Positions 46,714 through 58,852 of a DNA stretch of 64,000 nt are shown here, piece after piece. The stretch is taken from assembly GCA_036346375.1 (NCBI GenBank), contig CM070514.1, positions 17,140,463 to 17,204,462 of the forward strand, read 5' to 3'. Both the position numbers and the translations under genes were made by a program. This stretch comes from Guadua angustifolia (lineage: Eukaryota; Streptophyta; Magnoliopsida; Poales; Poaceae). Within the stretch, counting starts at the first letter, position 1, and each line of letters opens with the position of its first letter. The notes beneath the pieces were generated by a model. It did no database searches, was not told where the DNA came from, and saw nothing but the letters and a program-made list of their open reading frames with translations.

Positions 46714-49700
46714 TGTAACGTCCCAAATTTTGGTCAATTTTAAATTTTGGAGTTATTTGAATTTTTACGAATTTACCAACCTCTATTTGCATTTAATTGC
46801 ATTTAATTGAATTTATCTAATTTTTCTGGGATTTATTGGATTTAATTAACATTTATTTAAACTATCCTTCTCTTGATTAATTAATATCAGAAAAATTATT
46901 TATCAAAAATAAATGAAAATATTTTATTTAGGCTCAAAATGCTCTGAAATATTTTCTAGAATTTTTCTAGAATTTTTCGGGTATTTTTAGTGCCCCAAAT
47001 AATTACTTTGAATTTCTGGAATTATTTTTATTGTCAAAATCTGGAAAATTGGCTAGCTACAGTGTTGGGCGGCCCAACACCGTGTTTCGCCTCGAGAAAC
47101 CCTAAGCGCCGCCCGATCCTAGCCGTCGGATCTCGTCGAATGGCTGCGATTAGGTCTATCGCTCGCCATGGTCGTGATTCAATCCACGTTGGATCGCATC
47201 AGACGATCGATGTGACGAGACGACCTCGGGAGTGGGCGTTGCACCGCCGCTCGCCGTTGGCCTCCGCAGATATTGTCAGAGATTGTGCGCGTTGTCCAAG
47301 GCGTGTCCGAGCGGGTGAGGTATATCTCCGTGCTCAGCACTTCACCCCGCTCATTTCGCCTCAACTCTCGCACGCTCTCGCCCTCCGTAGCCCTCTCGGG
47401 AGCTCGCCGTAGTTAGTACTCTTCCCGCCTCGGTTTTCCTCGTGCCCACCGCCGTCCGTCATTCCCGCCATCGCTAAGACCCTCTCCGAGTTCCTCGTGC
47501 CAAAGGCGCATCCGGTGACCACTTCTTTCGACCGGAGAGGCTCGAACCGCCGTCGACAAGCGTCATCTTCTTCAACTCCGGCGACCAGCGCCACCACTTC
47601 TTCCTCGACGCCATGAAGCTTCAGCGACCGTCGGATCTTCATCGGACGCTCGAGGTGAGGCCACGTGGTCGTTTATTTGAATCACGGTAGAAAAGGTAGG
47701 ATTAGATCGGTCGTAGGATCTTGATCGTAAGGTTCGTAGAAACACGCGTCGGTGTATGTATAGTGAACTGCTCGGTATGGTTGCGCCGTTGGATCTTCAT
47801 CCGACCGCATCTGTGTGTCCACGTCGCCGTAGCCGTTGCGTTGTAAATGGCCGTCGATGCTTGGATGCTCGGCTCGGATGAGGCCACGTATGTTAGAGAA
47901 TAGTAAACCGCTCGGTTAACCGTAGCCGTAGATCTCTAATCTAACCGTCAATATTGCGCCACGTAGGCCTTGTAGCAGTGCATCGCTCGGTAACGACCGA
48001 CCGTTGGATCTAAATCCAACGGCGAGATTAAATTCGTCGCGTGGCCAGACGTTTCTCCACCGCGTGTCGATCCGCCTGAGTGGCCCAAGCACATTCACCG
48101 CCCACATGTCGATGGGTGAGTCACCGGCGTGTCGACGTCGGCATGGCGTCATCCGCCCACCTGTCGCGGCCAAGGGTGGCGTGGAGGCCCTGGTGCCGAC
48201 ATCGTGTGGCGGCGGAATTAATCCGGATTTTCAGTATAAAAATAAAAGGGATAATTCGGTTATTATTTAATTGAATTTTAGTAAACTTGAAAATGCTGTA
48301 ACTTTTGCATCTTAACTCGGATTTGGGTGATTCCAGTGCCCAAAAATTTGTAAAAATGTGAACTATTTATTGGTGATTTTCATTTGATTTTTAGAATTTG
48401 TCTTGCTGTCTGTATTGAGTGCTATTGTATGTTGCTTGCGTCGCTAGACTCAAGTTGCGGATTTGCCGAAGGAATTTGAAGACCGTCGCAGAACCTCGAC
48501 CAGAACCAACTCCTCTTGAAGGCAAGTCATGCTTTGATCATTTCGCGCCTAGTTTTAAAAGTATATTTTGATTTCCATATTGCATGCTATGTTAAGTACA
48601 ACCACTATTGATTAAATTGGGAAATGGTAGTTAAAAGCCAAACTTGTTATGCCACCTTGATTATAAATGTTTATATGCCCCGAAACCTTGTCCACCCTAA
48701 GATGCTTAAATATGTTGGATGCTAATATGATGCCAACACGGGAGGCTAGACCGTGATTAGTCATTAGCCTTTGCTTGTATGCGTGGAATGACTTTCAAAT
48801 ATCAAATGAATATTGACTAAACAATTATGGAACGATTTTGGAAAATGCGATGATGTCATGAATTGAACGGGATAGTGACCGTGTGGTGCTATTCATGAAC
48901 CGATGTGGAAAATGGCATGTGTTGCTTAAGTATAAAGTGGGGTGGGAAAATGATTTGAACCAGGGCAAGTGGCAAGAAGGCTTCGTGCGTGTGGGCTGTG
49001 TGGCAATGGGATGTATGAAAAGATTGTGAAGGTTGTGTGCCGAGATGTATAAAATGGTTGTCTTGCCCGGGACAATTAAGGACTTAACCTTGCGAGCCTT
49101 TGAGTGAGTTAGTGTACAACCACTTATGCGGAATGGGACGGACCTAGTTAAGTAGGTTTCTAATATCTTTCCTTTGATACCTCGGGGTGTGATTACACCA
49201 AAAAATGTAATCAGACGGGAGCGTACTATCTTTCTGGCTTGGTACCCATCTAACGGTATGTGCCTCGTTCTAAACTTTGGCTCTGTGTGAGGAAGTGTTA
49301 GGAAGGCAATCTTCGAGAGGATCATCGCTAAGTGTTAGTCTCTGAAAGACTTTGTTACAATCAATCGCTTTGTGTGGTGAACATCAGATCTGTGGGTAAA
49401 GTGTCTGACCTCTGCAGAGTGTGTGTGAATCTATTGAATAGCCGTGTCATGATCTTGGACATTGCTCGGTGATTACTGATCAAGGGTTAGATTTTCAAAA
49501 TGAAAATGTGGAATGGGTGGTGTGTGCCAAAAAGTCAGTGTGAATGAAATTAGGGCTATGTGCCAAACTCTTGGAAAAGAATTGAGAAATTAATTATTAA
49601 ATATTATTGATCTTCTTGCTTTTAATCTAATAGGATTACCTATCAAAAGAAATTTGCTTTATGCAAAATAACCAATTAAGCCTTTCCTTGGAATAAGCCT

Positions 49701-50126
49701 TGCATATAGTAATAGTCCGCATTGTGCATGACTTATTGAGTATGTTGTATACTCACCCTTGCATCGACAAAAACCTCAGAAGAAGAAGAAGCCGTGCCAG
49801 CTTGGAATGAAGAGTTCATCGAAGGCCAGGAGGATTAAGGGGTTGAGCCGCACTTAGAGCTTTGTGGTCATGAAGAGTTCATCGCTTTACTTTTGCTTCC
49901 GCTGCTAAACCTGTTTACTGGATATTTATCGCCCTGCGTGGCGAAGTACTGTAAGGTGGCCATAAGGCCATGTAACTCGTTATTATTAATGCTTGAAGTA
50001 CTTTATTTACTTAATTCATTGTGTATGATTGTGGTACTTCAACTGTTTATCCTGTGTGTACTAGCGTGATCTGGACTAGTACTGGAATACACGAGTGTCC
50101 GAATCCGCCAAGATTCGGGCACGACG
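46714..50126 (+). repeat. 5' LTR of element B
   Basis: A 3,413-bp LTR starting TGTAACGTCCC and ending CACGACG (CACGACA in the partner). AT-rich first 350 bp, a GC-rich block (47080-48230) with repeated CCGT(T/C)GGATC, a TATA-like TATAAAAAT at 48235, an 8-bp hairpin TGATTACA / TGTAATCA (49190-49213) and the island shared with element A (49392-49448). The open frames in the GC-rich block are present but differ in frame between the two LTRs, so I do not call genes there. Confidence 0.93.
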
Positions 50127-50130
50127 AGGA

Positions 50131-50143
50131 TGGTATCGAGCCA
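50131..50143 (+). other. Primer-binding site of element B
   Basis: TGGTATCGAGCCA, 4 nt after the LTR, identical to that of element A. Confidence 0.75.
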
Positions 50144-50314
50144 TCTTGTTGTGAGGACTTGACCCTAGTTAGATCGCCATTTTAATGGAGTCCAAATTAA
50201 TTTCTAAAGAATAAAATCTGGACAAGAATAATCAATGAAATCTTGACTCATCTCTTCTTCTTTACTTCATACCTCTCGCTGTATTTTTGCTATTACTTTC
50301 GTGTTCTTTAAAAT

Positions 50315-51082
50315 TTGTTGTTACGACGTTGCTTTGGCAGATGCGGATGGTTCACTCCTTTGGAGAGCGCCACGGTACGCTGTTGCGGAGCTCTGGAGGA
50401 TGCTCCAGGTGTTGGGAGGCTTCACCGACCACTCTACAAGTCCCGCACCTGGATAGTCAACGGGATCGCTCGTGGATGGGAGACGACTCTGACCTTGTAC
50501 GCTCGGGAGCACGCTCGTGCTAGTCGTCCGCTTCGCCTCGCGGTGAAGCGAGCCAGCTACGAGGCGGGCATACAGGAGTGTGCCCGAGTTGCGCTGCGCC
50601 GGATCAGCCGGGACCACGGCTTTGAGCTGTGGGATACCGCCTTCCGTGTGCACCCGCACGCGGGTGGACCCCTGCAGGCCCGCTTGGACCTGGAGGATGA
50701 CGCCGCCGTCGTACACCTGGGCAGGTTCGCCGCTACACAGGAGGAGGTGATGGACGCCACGACTACGGAGCTGCAGGCCGTCTACCGCGTTTTGGAGGAG
50801 ACCGAGGAGGCCTTACGAGAGACCCGCATGCACGCCGTTCAGAGGATCGCCGAGCTGGAGGAGGCTCTTCTGGCGAGGGAGAGCGAGCGATGTCATGGAG
50901 CTCGGCGACGACGACGAGGAGCCATGAGCGAGCAGAGAGCCGCTTGGCCACGCCAGAGGACCAAAGAGATGGAGCCCCCAGCTGCACCCGTGGGAGGGCA
51001 TGGGGACCAGTTTGCCTCCATGCCAGCACACCCGCCGGTTTACGTGATCGGCGAGCCAGAGCCGGGTTGGCTCGATGAGTGA
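50315..51082 (+). CDS. Element B orf0: intact 255-residue accessory protein
   Basis: An uninterrupted frame between the primer site and gag; the start is the first ATG of the frame (50315), but another could be used. Visible features: GALEDAPGV near residue 25 (in the place of FEDVEGYP of the A protein), AGIQECARVALRRISRD (84-100) matching the IQE-x-A-x-V-A block of A, FELWDTAFRVHP, a predicted coiled coil of about 50 residues (143-195, heptads of Leu/Ala/Glu), a basic run RRRRRG (197-202) and a proline-rich tail ending EPEPGWLDE. The function is unknown. I recall orf0 proteins of rice RIRE-type elements, but cannot search. It stands out because B's gag and pol are full of stops while this frame is clean. 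Confidence 0.7.
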   Translation: MLLRRCFGRCGWFTPLESATVRCCGALEDAPGVGRLHRPLYKSRTWIVNGIARGWETTLTLYAREHARASRPLRLAVKRASYEAGIQECARVALRRISRDHGFELWDTAFRVHPHAGGPLQARLDLEDDAAVVHLGRFAATQEEVMDATTTELQAVYRVLEETEEALRETRMHAVQRIAELEEALLARESERCHGARRRRRGAMSEQRAAWPRQRTKEMEPPAAPVGGHGDQFASMPAHPPVYVIGEPEPGWLDE

Positions 51083-51370
51083 TGCTTTGTCAGAATATCT
51101 GTGGCCAGCTTTTGCGTCGAGACTTAGTTGTTTTGAGTCGCGTCTTTATTTTCGAACTTTAGTATGCGATGTTGTAATGAACAATTGGATGTGATGGTTG
51201 TGATTGCCGTATGGTTACATAGTCCTTAGACTATGTACTAAACCATACTTAATTATTATTTATGCTTGAATGCTTAATGGTTCTATTTAAGTTACACCTG
51301 TTTCCCCATATAAGTTCCATACTCACCTATTCTTTTTCCCTCTTATCTCTAAACCCCGAAGAATCAACAG

Positions 51371-52470
51371 ATGGTGAATACTCGCAACAACGGAGCAGGA
51401 GGCAGTGGATCACGCCACGGAGGCAGTCAGGACCATACACCACCACCGCAGGCAGCACCGCCAGTCGATATGCAGAACTTAGGCGCATTTCTCGCAAAGA
51501 CAAAGCGCATTAATGCAAACAATGATGGCAATAAGATAACAACAAAGACTTTCGGCCGTCGCTAACAACCAAGCTGTGAACAATGGGCCACGTCCCTACT
51601 CAAGATTATCTGAGTTTATGAGGACCCGACCGCCCACATTCTCGGGCAATGCCAGTCCACTCGAGGCAGATGATTGGTTGAGAACTATCGAAAGGAAATT
51701 GCACATAACCAAGTGTGAAGGACATGAGAGGGTGCTTTATGCCTCTCACCAGCTTGAGGGAACAGCAGCTGAATGGTGGGAGAATTACTGCGCGTTGCAG
51801 GAGAACCCGCAGGAGATTACTTGGGAGGAATTCACCCTAGCTTTCCGTCAATACCATGTGCCGGAGGGTATTATGGAGCTGAAAAAGGAGGAATTCGGCG
51901 CTAAAGCAAGGAGGCGGCAAATGGCCGACTATCTGAATAAATTCACTCGTTAGCACGCTATGCACCGGATGACGAGCGACAGACAAGGCAAAAGCGATCC
52001 GTTTCTGAAGGACTTAACATCGTCTCTGAGTGGGACTAATCACCCACACTTTCACTGATTTTCAAGAACTGGTAAACAAGGCGCTCATACTGGAAGACAA
52101 GCGCAAAGAACTGGACGACAACCGTAAACGCCGCATGGCATAGCAAGGAGGACGCCATGGTCCGCAAAAGACTAGAATGATACCTCAGCAATTCCATAGG
52201 TTTCCGCAGGGAAACGTTGTCAGGACGCCGCCACCAATGCCAAGACCAGTCGGACAAACCCCTCAGACTCCCATCAGAATTAATAATCGTAATGGTGGAA
52301 ATCGGCAAATGGCGTGAAGGCTTGCTACAATCGCAACGGACGGGCATTTCGCCAATGCGTGCTCAAAAAAGGAGGCGTGGCCAAGATGCTTCAATCTAGG
52401 AGCACCCCACCAAGACCCTACCCAAGGAGGAAGCCGAGTACTGCTCAAGTTGGAGCTACGCCACAGCATT
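51371..52470 (+). pseudogene. gag: Element B gag
   Basis: The start MVNTRNNGAGGSG (51371) is typical of chromovirus Gag. After an indel near 51555 the frame reads PPTFSGNASPLEADDWLRTI, TAAEWWENYC and EFTLAFRQYHVPEGI (51630-51880), the retrotrans_gag core. A TAG follows FTR at 51951, and the text continues as RYAPDDE in another frame. The zinc knuckle near 52325-52365 is degenerate: CYN is followed by a damaged C-x4-H. Non-functional. Confidence 0.82.
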
Positions 52471-52990
52471 CACACGAGGCGGATTAATCATATCTCCATG
52501 AGCGAAGTCCACAATGCTACGGACGTCGTGCTCGGTAAGCTCCTAGTCAACTCGATTGCCGCCACCGTACTATTTGATTCAGAGCTTCGATTCGCTCGCT
52601 TCTCGAGATTTTGCCATGACAAATGATCTGGATATTGTTAACCTTAAGAGTACACTCCTAGTTCAATCACGGATCCGAACTCCGTTCTAAGGTCGGATGT
52701 TCGGAGTTAAGTTATTAATAAAAGGAGTAGAGTTCCTAGCGAACCTTATTATACTAGATACCCAAACCTGGATGTTATCACGGGAATGGATTAGTTGACT
52801 AAGCATAAGGTCAGATAGGCTGTGGATGGAAAGTTGTGTCTATTGAGAGCCCGAAGGTAGGAAAGTGGAATTTCAAGCGATGGCGATTCGAGGAGGGCAA
52901 TTGTTGGTAAACAATTTGGAGCTGTCAATATAAGAGATGTACCGATGGTCGATGAATACCGGATGTTTTTCCCGAGGAATTACCGGAATG
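52471..52990 (+). pseudogene. Element B protease, badly degraded
   Basis: The position between gag and RT and scraps of text (VLFDS near 52568, and an ITGMDW-like text near 52780) indicate protease, but stops and indels occur every 20-40 codons and no continuous frame remains. Confidence 0.5.
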
Positions 52991-53514
52991 CCACCGAACA
53001 GAGACATAGAGTTCAGTAATTGACTTAGTACCGAACAAAGACCGATAGCAAAGAGACCATATCGGATGTCCACCGAAGAGTTGGTGGAGATGAAGAAACA
53101 GATTGAGGAGTTGTTGGAAAAAGGATTCATCAGACCGAGCTCGTCACCATGGGGAGCACCGGTTCTATTTGTTAAGAAAAAGGATGGGAGCTTTCGGATG
53201 TGTATAGACTATCGCAAGACTTAGCTAAGTGACGATAAAGAATAAATACCGTTACCCGAATCGATGATCTTTTCGATCAATTAAGAGGAGCAGGAGTATT
53301 CTCCAAAATTGACCTTAGGTCAGGATATCACCAGCTGAAAATCAAGACAGAGGACATACCCAAGACCGCATTTTCCTCAAGATATGGACATTATGAGTTC
53401 ACCGTTATGTCATTTGGATTGACAAATGCGCCCGCATACTTCATGAACTTGATGAATAAAGTATTCATGGAATACTTAGATAAATTTGTGGTTGTGTTCA
53501 TAGATGATATTCTG
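52991..53514 (+). pseudogene. pol: Element B reverse transcriptase, 3'-truncated
   Basis: KKQIEELLEKGFIRPSSSPWG-like text near 53090-53155, FVKKKDGSFRMCIDY (53170-53215), SKIDLRSGYHQLKI (53300-53345), TAFSSRYGHYEF and FGLTNAPAYFM (53365-53440), then the catalytic FIDD (53497-53508). The frames shift several times. The text then jumps directly to RNase H: compared with element A, about 490 bp between FIDD and the RPHE motif is missing. Confidence 0.82.
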
Positions 53515-53800
53515 TAAGGCCACATGAAGGAAATTACCCGACACACGATCTAGAATTAGCAGCCGTAGTGCACGCACTGAAGATATGGCGTCACTATCTT
53601 ATTGGTAATAGGTGTGAGGTGTATACAGATCATAAAAGCCTTAGATACATTTTCACCCAATCTGACCTAAACATGAGGCAAAGGAGATGGTTAGAGCTGA
53701 TCAAGGATTACAACATGAGAATCCATTATCATCCTGGCAAGGCCAACGTAGTGGCTGATGCCCTGAGTAGGAAAAGCCATGGACTAAGTTGAAAGTGGAA
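53515..53800 (+). pseudogene. Element B RNase H, 5'-truncated
   Basis: After the deletion point: RPHEGNYPTHDLELAAV, then a clean frame 53568-53792 with ALKIWRHYLIG, EVYTDHKSLRYIFTQ and NVVADALSRK, the C-terminal half of chromovirus RNase H, which is undamaged. The catalytic residues of the first half are gone. Confidence 0.8.
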
Positions 53801-55258
53801 GAAAGCCAGGAGAATCGTGCAAGGACCTTCAGAGGTTAAAGCTGGAAGTTGTTCCCGAAGGATTCAGAGTGCATTAGAAGTAAAGCCTATCTTGGAAGAT
53901 CGATTAGAGAAGTCGTCAAGAATGATGAGAAGATCGAGAGAATCAAGGCCAAGATGGAGGAAGGATAGGCAAAAGATTTTAAATTGGACGAACAAGGTAC
54001 ATTATGGATGAAGGAACGTATTTGTGTACCCAACAAAAAGGAATTAAAGCAGTTAATATTGGAGGAAGCTTATGACTCCAAGTACTCAATTCACCCAGGG
54101 AGCGCAAAAATGTACCAAGATTTGAAAGAAAGGTTCTGGTGGCCGAATATGAAGAGAGAGGTTGCTGAACATGTAGCACTATGTGATGTATGCCAGCGAG
54201 TCAAAGCTATGCATCGAGACCCAGCAGATCGCTGCCATTGAAAATACCATTGAAAATGGGAAGAAATCGGAATGGATTTCATTCTGGGATTGCCAAGAAC
54301 GCAAGGAGGTTATGACTCCATATGGGTTATCGTGGATCGATTGACTAAAGTCGCACATTTCATACCAGTGAAGACAACCTATTCAGGAGATAAGTTAGCT
54401 GAGCTATACATGGCAAGGATCGTATGCTTGCATGGAGTGCCGAAGAAGATAGTATCGGACAGAGGTACCCAATTTACCTCAAGATTTTGGGATAAATTGC
54501 ATACAGCAATGGGCACCCGCTTGAATTCGATCTGACTTATCACATAAGCGGATGGAATGATGAAAGAGTCAACCAGATATTGGAAGATATGTTGAGAGCT
54601 TGTGCGTTAGCATATACGTCGATTTGGGACAAATGTTTGCCATATGCAGAGTTTAGTTACAACAATAGCTATCAAGCAAGTCTTCAGATGTCACCTTTTG
54701 AAGCCTTGTATGGTCGACCTTGTAGGACGCCGTTAAATTGGAATGAGACCGGAGAGCGTCGTGTCTTCGGACCAGACATACTTCAAGAAGCCGAAGAGCA
54801 AATAGCACTGATCAGAGAAAGGTTAAAGATTGCACAGTCAAGATAGAAGAGCTACGCAGACAACCGCCGTAGAGATTTGAGTTTTGAACCGGAGGATTAC
54901 GTGTATCTCAGAGTTACGCCGCTTAAGGGAGTCCAGAGGTTTCACAAAAAGGGTAAACTTGCGCCAAGATATGTAGGACCATTTAAGATCATCGGTAGTA
55001 GGGCTAAGTCGCCTACATTTGGAGTTACCACGATCGCTAGCGAGAGTGCACAATGTTTTTCATGTATCGCAACTCAAGAAGTGTCTCCGAGTGCCTGAAG
55101 AGCAAACACCACTAGAAGAAGTTGAACTACAGGAAGACTTGACTTACAAAGAGCAACCGATAAAAATTCTGGACACAATGGATCGGAAAACAAGAAACAA
55201 GACAACCCGTTTCTACAGAGTTCAGTGGAGCAATCACACAGAAAGTGAAGCCACCTAG
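53801..55258 (+). pseudogene. Element B integrase with chromodomain
   Basis: The zinc-binding domain is complete: HPGSAKMYQDLKERFWW preceded by EEAYDSKYS, with CDVCQRVKA (54110-54215). The core has GMDFILGLPRTQGGYD (first Asp), IVSDRGTQFTS (second Asp) and, after a damaged stretch near 54540-54570, NNSYQASLQMSPFEALYGR. The GPF..I segment (54978) and HVSQLKKCLR (55060) follow. The chromodomain ends with TRFYRVQWSNHTESEAT at 55208-55256, then a TAG where the family reads WE. Stops at about 54239, 54533 and 54844. Confidence 0.87.
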
Positions 55259-55336
55259 GAACGAGAGGAAGATCTGAAAAAGGAATTCCCAAACCTATTC
55301 TATAGTTAAGCCTCGAATCTCGGGGACGAGATTCTG

Positions 55337-55352
55337 TTAAGGGGGGTAGGTT
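55337..55352 (+). other. Polypurine tract of element B
   Basis: TTAAGGGGGGTAGGTT directly before the 3' LTR. Confidence 0.8.
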
Positions 55353-58300
55353 TGTAACGTCCCAAATTTTGGTCAATTTTAAATTTTGGAGTTATTTGAA
55401 TTTTTACGAATTTACCAACCTCTATTTGCATTTAATTGCATTTAATTGAATTTATCTAATTTTTAAGGATTTATTGGATTTAATTAACATTTATTTAAAC
55501 TATCCTTCTCTTGATTAATTAATATCAGAAAAATTATTTATCAAAAATAAATGAAAATATTTTATTTAGGCTCAAAATGCTCTGAAATATTTTCTAGAAT
55601 TTTTCTAGAATTTTTCGGGTATTTTTAGTGCCCCAAATAATTACTTTGAATTTCTGGAATTATTTTTATTGTCAAAATCTGGAAAATTGGCTAGCTACAG
55701 TGTTGGGCCGGCCCAACACTGTGCTCGCCCGGGAAACCCTAAAGCGCCGCCCGATCCTAGCCGTCGGATCTCGATCGAATGGCTGCGATTGCGTACCGCT
55801 TCGCCGCAGCCGTGATTCAATCCACGCCGTTGGATCGCAATCGGACGGTCGATGTGACCGGACGACCTCGGGAGTGGGCGACTGTTGCACCGCCGCTCGC
55901 CGTTGGCCTCCGCAGATATTGTCAGAGATTGTGCGCGTTGTCCAAGGCGTGTCCGAGCGGGTGAGGTATATCTCCGTGCTCAGCACTTCACCCCGCTCAT
56001 TTCGCCTCAACTCTCGCACGCTCTCGCCCTCCGTAGCCCTCTCGGGAGCTCGCCGTAGTTAGTACTCTTCCCCGCCTCGGTTTTCCTCGTGCCCCACCGC
56101 CGTCCGTCATTCCCCGCCGTCGCCAAGACCCTCTCCGAGTTCCTCGTGCCAAGGCGCATCCAGCTGACCACTTCTTTCGACCGGAGAGGCTCGAAACCGC
56201 CGTCGACCGCGTCATCTTCTTCAACTCTGGCGACCAGCGCCACCACTTCTTCCTCGACGCCATGAAGCCCAAAGACCGTCGGATCTTCATCGACGCCGAG
56301 GTGAGGCCACGAGTCATTTATTTGAATCACGGTAGAAAAGGTAGGATTAGATCTGGTCCGTAGGATCTTGATCGTAAGGTTCGAGAGCCACGCGTCGGTG
56401 TATGTATAGTGAATCTTTCGGTATGGTTGCGCCGTTGGATCTTCATCCGACGCATCATGTGTGTCCACGCCACCGTAGCCGCGCGTTGTAAATGGCCGTC
56501 GATGCTTGGATGCTCGGCTCGGATGAGGCCACGTATGTTAGAGAATAGTAAACCGCTCGGTTAAGCAGTAGCCGAGATCTCTAATCTAACCGTCAATATT
56601 GCGCCACGTAGGCCTTGTAGCGATGCATCGCCGAGACGACCGGCCGTTGGATCTAAACCAACGGCCGAGATTAAATCGTCGCGTGGCCAGACGTTTCTCC
56701 ACCGCGTGTCGGTCGCTGAGTGGCCCAAGCACTGTTCACCGGGCCCACATGTCAGTGGGTGAGTCACCGGCTGTGCTGACGTCAGCATGACGTCATCCGG
56801 GCCCACCTGTCAGCGGCCGAGGGTGACGTGGAGGCCCCTGGTGCCGACACGTGTCGCCGGCGGAATTAATCCGGATTTTCAGTATAAAAATAAAAGGGAT
56901 AATTCGGTTATTATTTAATTGAATTTTAGTAAACTTGAAAATGTTGTAACTTTTGCATCTTAACTCGGATTTGGGTGATTCCAGTGCCCAAAAATTTGTA
57001 AAAATGTGAACTATTTATTGGTGATTTTCATTTGATTTTTAGAATTTGTCTTGCTGTCTGTATTGAGTGCTATTGTATGTTGCTTGCGTGCGCTAGACTC
57101 CAAGTTGCCGGATTTCGCCGAAGGGGAATTTGAAGACCCGTCGCAGAACCTCGACTAGAACCAACTCCTCTTCGAAGGCAAGTCATGCTTTGATCATTTC
57201 GCGCCTAGTTTTAAAAGTATATTTTGATTTCCATATTGCATGCTATGTTAAGTACAACCACTATTGATTAAATTGGGAAATGGTAGTTAAAAGCCAAACT
57301 TGTTATGCCACCTTGATTATAAATGTTTATATGCCTCAAACCTTGTCCACCCTAAGATGCTTAAATATGTTGGATGCTAATATGATGCCAACACGGAGGC
57401 TAGACCGTGATTAGTCGCTTAGCCTCGCTTGTATGCGTGGAATGACTTTCAAATATCAAATGAATATTGACTAAACATTATGGAACGATTTTGGAAAATG
57501 CGATGATGTCATGAATTGAACCGATAGTGACCGTGTGGTGCTATTCATGAACTGATGTGGAAAATGGCATGTGTTGCTTAAGTATAAAGTGGGGTGGGAA
57601 AATGATTTGAAGGGGCAAGTGGCAAGAAGGCTTCGTGAGTGGGCTGTGTGGCAATGGGATGTATGAAAAGATTGTGAAGGTGTGTGCCGAGATGTATAAA
57701 ATGGTTGTCTTGCAGGGACAATTAAGGACTTAACCTTGCGAGCCTTTGAGCTGAGTTCCGTGTACAACCACTTGTCTCGAATGGGACGGACCTAGTTAAG
57801 TAGGTTTCTAATATCTTTCCTTTGATACCTCGGGGTGTGATTACACCAAAAAATGTAATCAGACGGGGAGCGCACTCAGGCTTGCGCTTGGTACCCATCT
57901 AACGGTATGTGCCTGTTCTAAACTTTGGCTCTGTGTGGGAAGTGTTAGGAAGGCAACATCGAGAGGATCATCGCTAAGTGTTAGTCTCTGAAAGACTTTG
58001 TTACAATCAATCGCTTTGTGTGGTGAACGATCAGATCCTGTGGGTAAAGTGTACTGACCTCTGCAGAGTGTGTGTGTGAATCTATTCAATAGCCGTGTCA
58101 TGAGATTGGACATTGCTCTTGATTACAAATAAGGGTTAGATTTTCAAAATGAAAATGTGGAATGGGTGGTGTGTGCCAAAAAGTCTGTGTGAATGAAATT
58201 AGGTACGTGTGCCAAACTCTTGGAAAAGAATTGAGAAATTAATTATTAAATATTATTGATCTTACGCTTTTAATCTAATAGGATTACCTATCAAAAGAAA

Positions 58301-58769
58301 TTTGCTTTATGCAAAATAACCAATTAAGCCTTTCCTTGGAATAAGCCTTGCATATAGTAATAGTCCAGATTGTGCATGACTTGTTGAGTATGTTGTATAC
58401 TCACCCTTGCATCGACAAAAACCTCGAAGAAGAAGAAGCCGTGCTGCTTGGAATGAAGAGTTAAATCAAGGCTAGGAGGATTAAGGGTTGAGCCGCACTC
58501 AAGAGCTTCGTGGTCATGAAGAGTTCATCGCTTTACTTTTGCTTCCGCCGATAAACTTTCTATCGATATTTATAAGCCTGCGTGGCATTATAAGGTGGCC
58601 ATAAGGCCATGTAACTCGTTATTATTAATGCTTGAAGTACTTTATTTACTTAATTCCGCTGTGTATGATTGTGGTACTTCAACCTGTTTATCCTGTGTGT
58701 ACTAGCGTGATCCTGGACTAGTACGGAATACACAGAGTGTCCGAATCCGCGAAGATTCGGGGCACGACA
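55353..58769 (+). repeat. 3' LTR of element B
   Basis: A 3,417-bp partner of 46714-50126, ending GGCACGACA and followed by the target duplication ACAAG. It has the same hairpin (57838-57861) and shared island (58040-58099). Differences from the 5' LTR are mostly 1-4 base gaps in C/G-rich text. Confidence 0.93.
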
Positions 58770-58852
58770 ACAAGCAAGTCAATTAGTATTTTCATATAAG
58801 GCAACAACATCGGCACAAGTTTGATTACATTGATTAGATAAGCCTAAGGTTT

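Larger units (their letters stand above)
46714..58769 (+). mobile_element. Chromovirus element B, nested in D
   Basis: A 12,056-bp Tekay-type Ty3/gypsy element with LTRs 46714-50126 and 55353-58769, target duplication ACAAG (46709-46713 and 58770-58774), a primer site 4 nt after the 5' LTR, a polypurine tract before the 3' LTR, and orf0, gag, protease, RT, RNase H and integrase with chromodomain in order. An internal deletion of about 490 bp removes the end of RT and the start of RNase H. Its LTRs are not alignable with those of A except for short islands. Confidence 0.93.

Noticed and set aside
47361..47642. Open frames in the GC-rich part of the B LTR (also 55997-56468)
   Set aside because: Frames differ between the two LTR copies because of gaps and have no motif; GC-rich text gives long chance frames.
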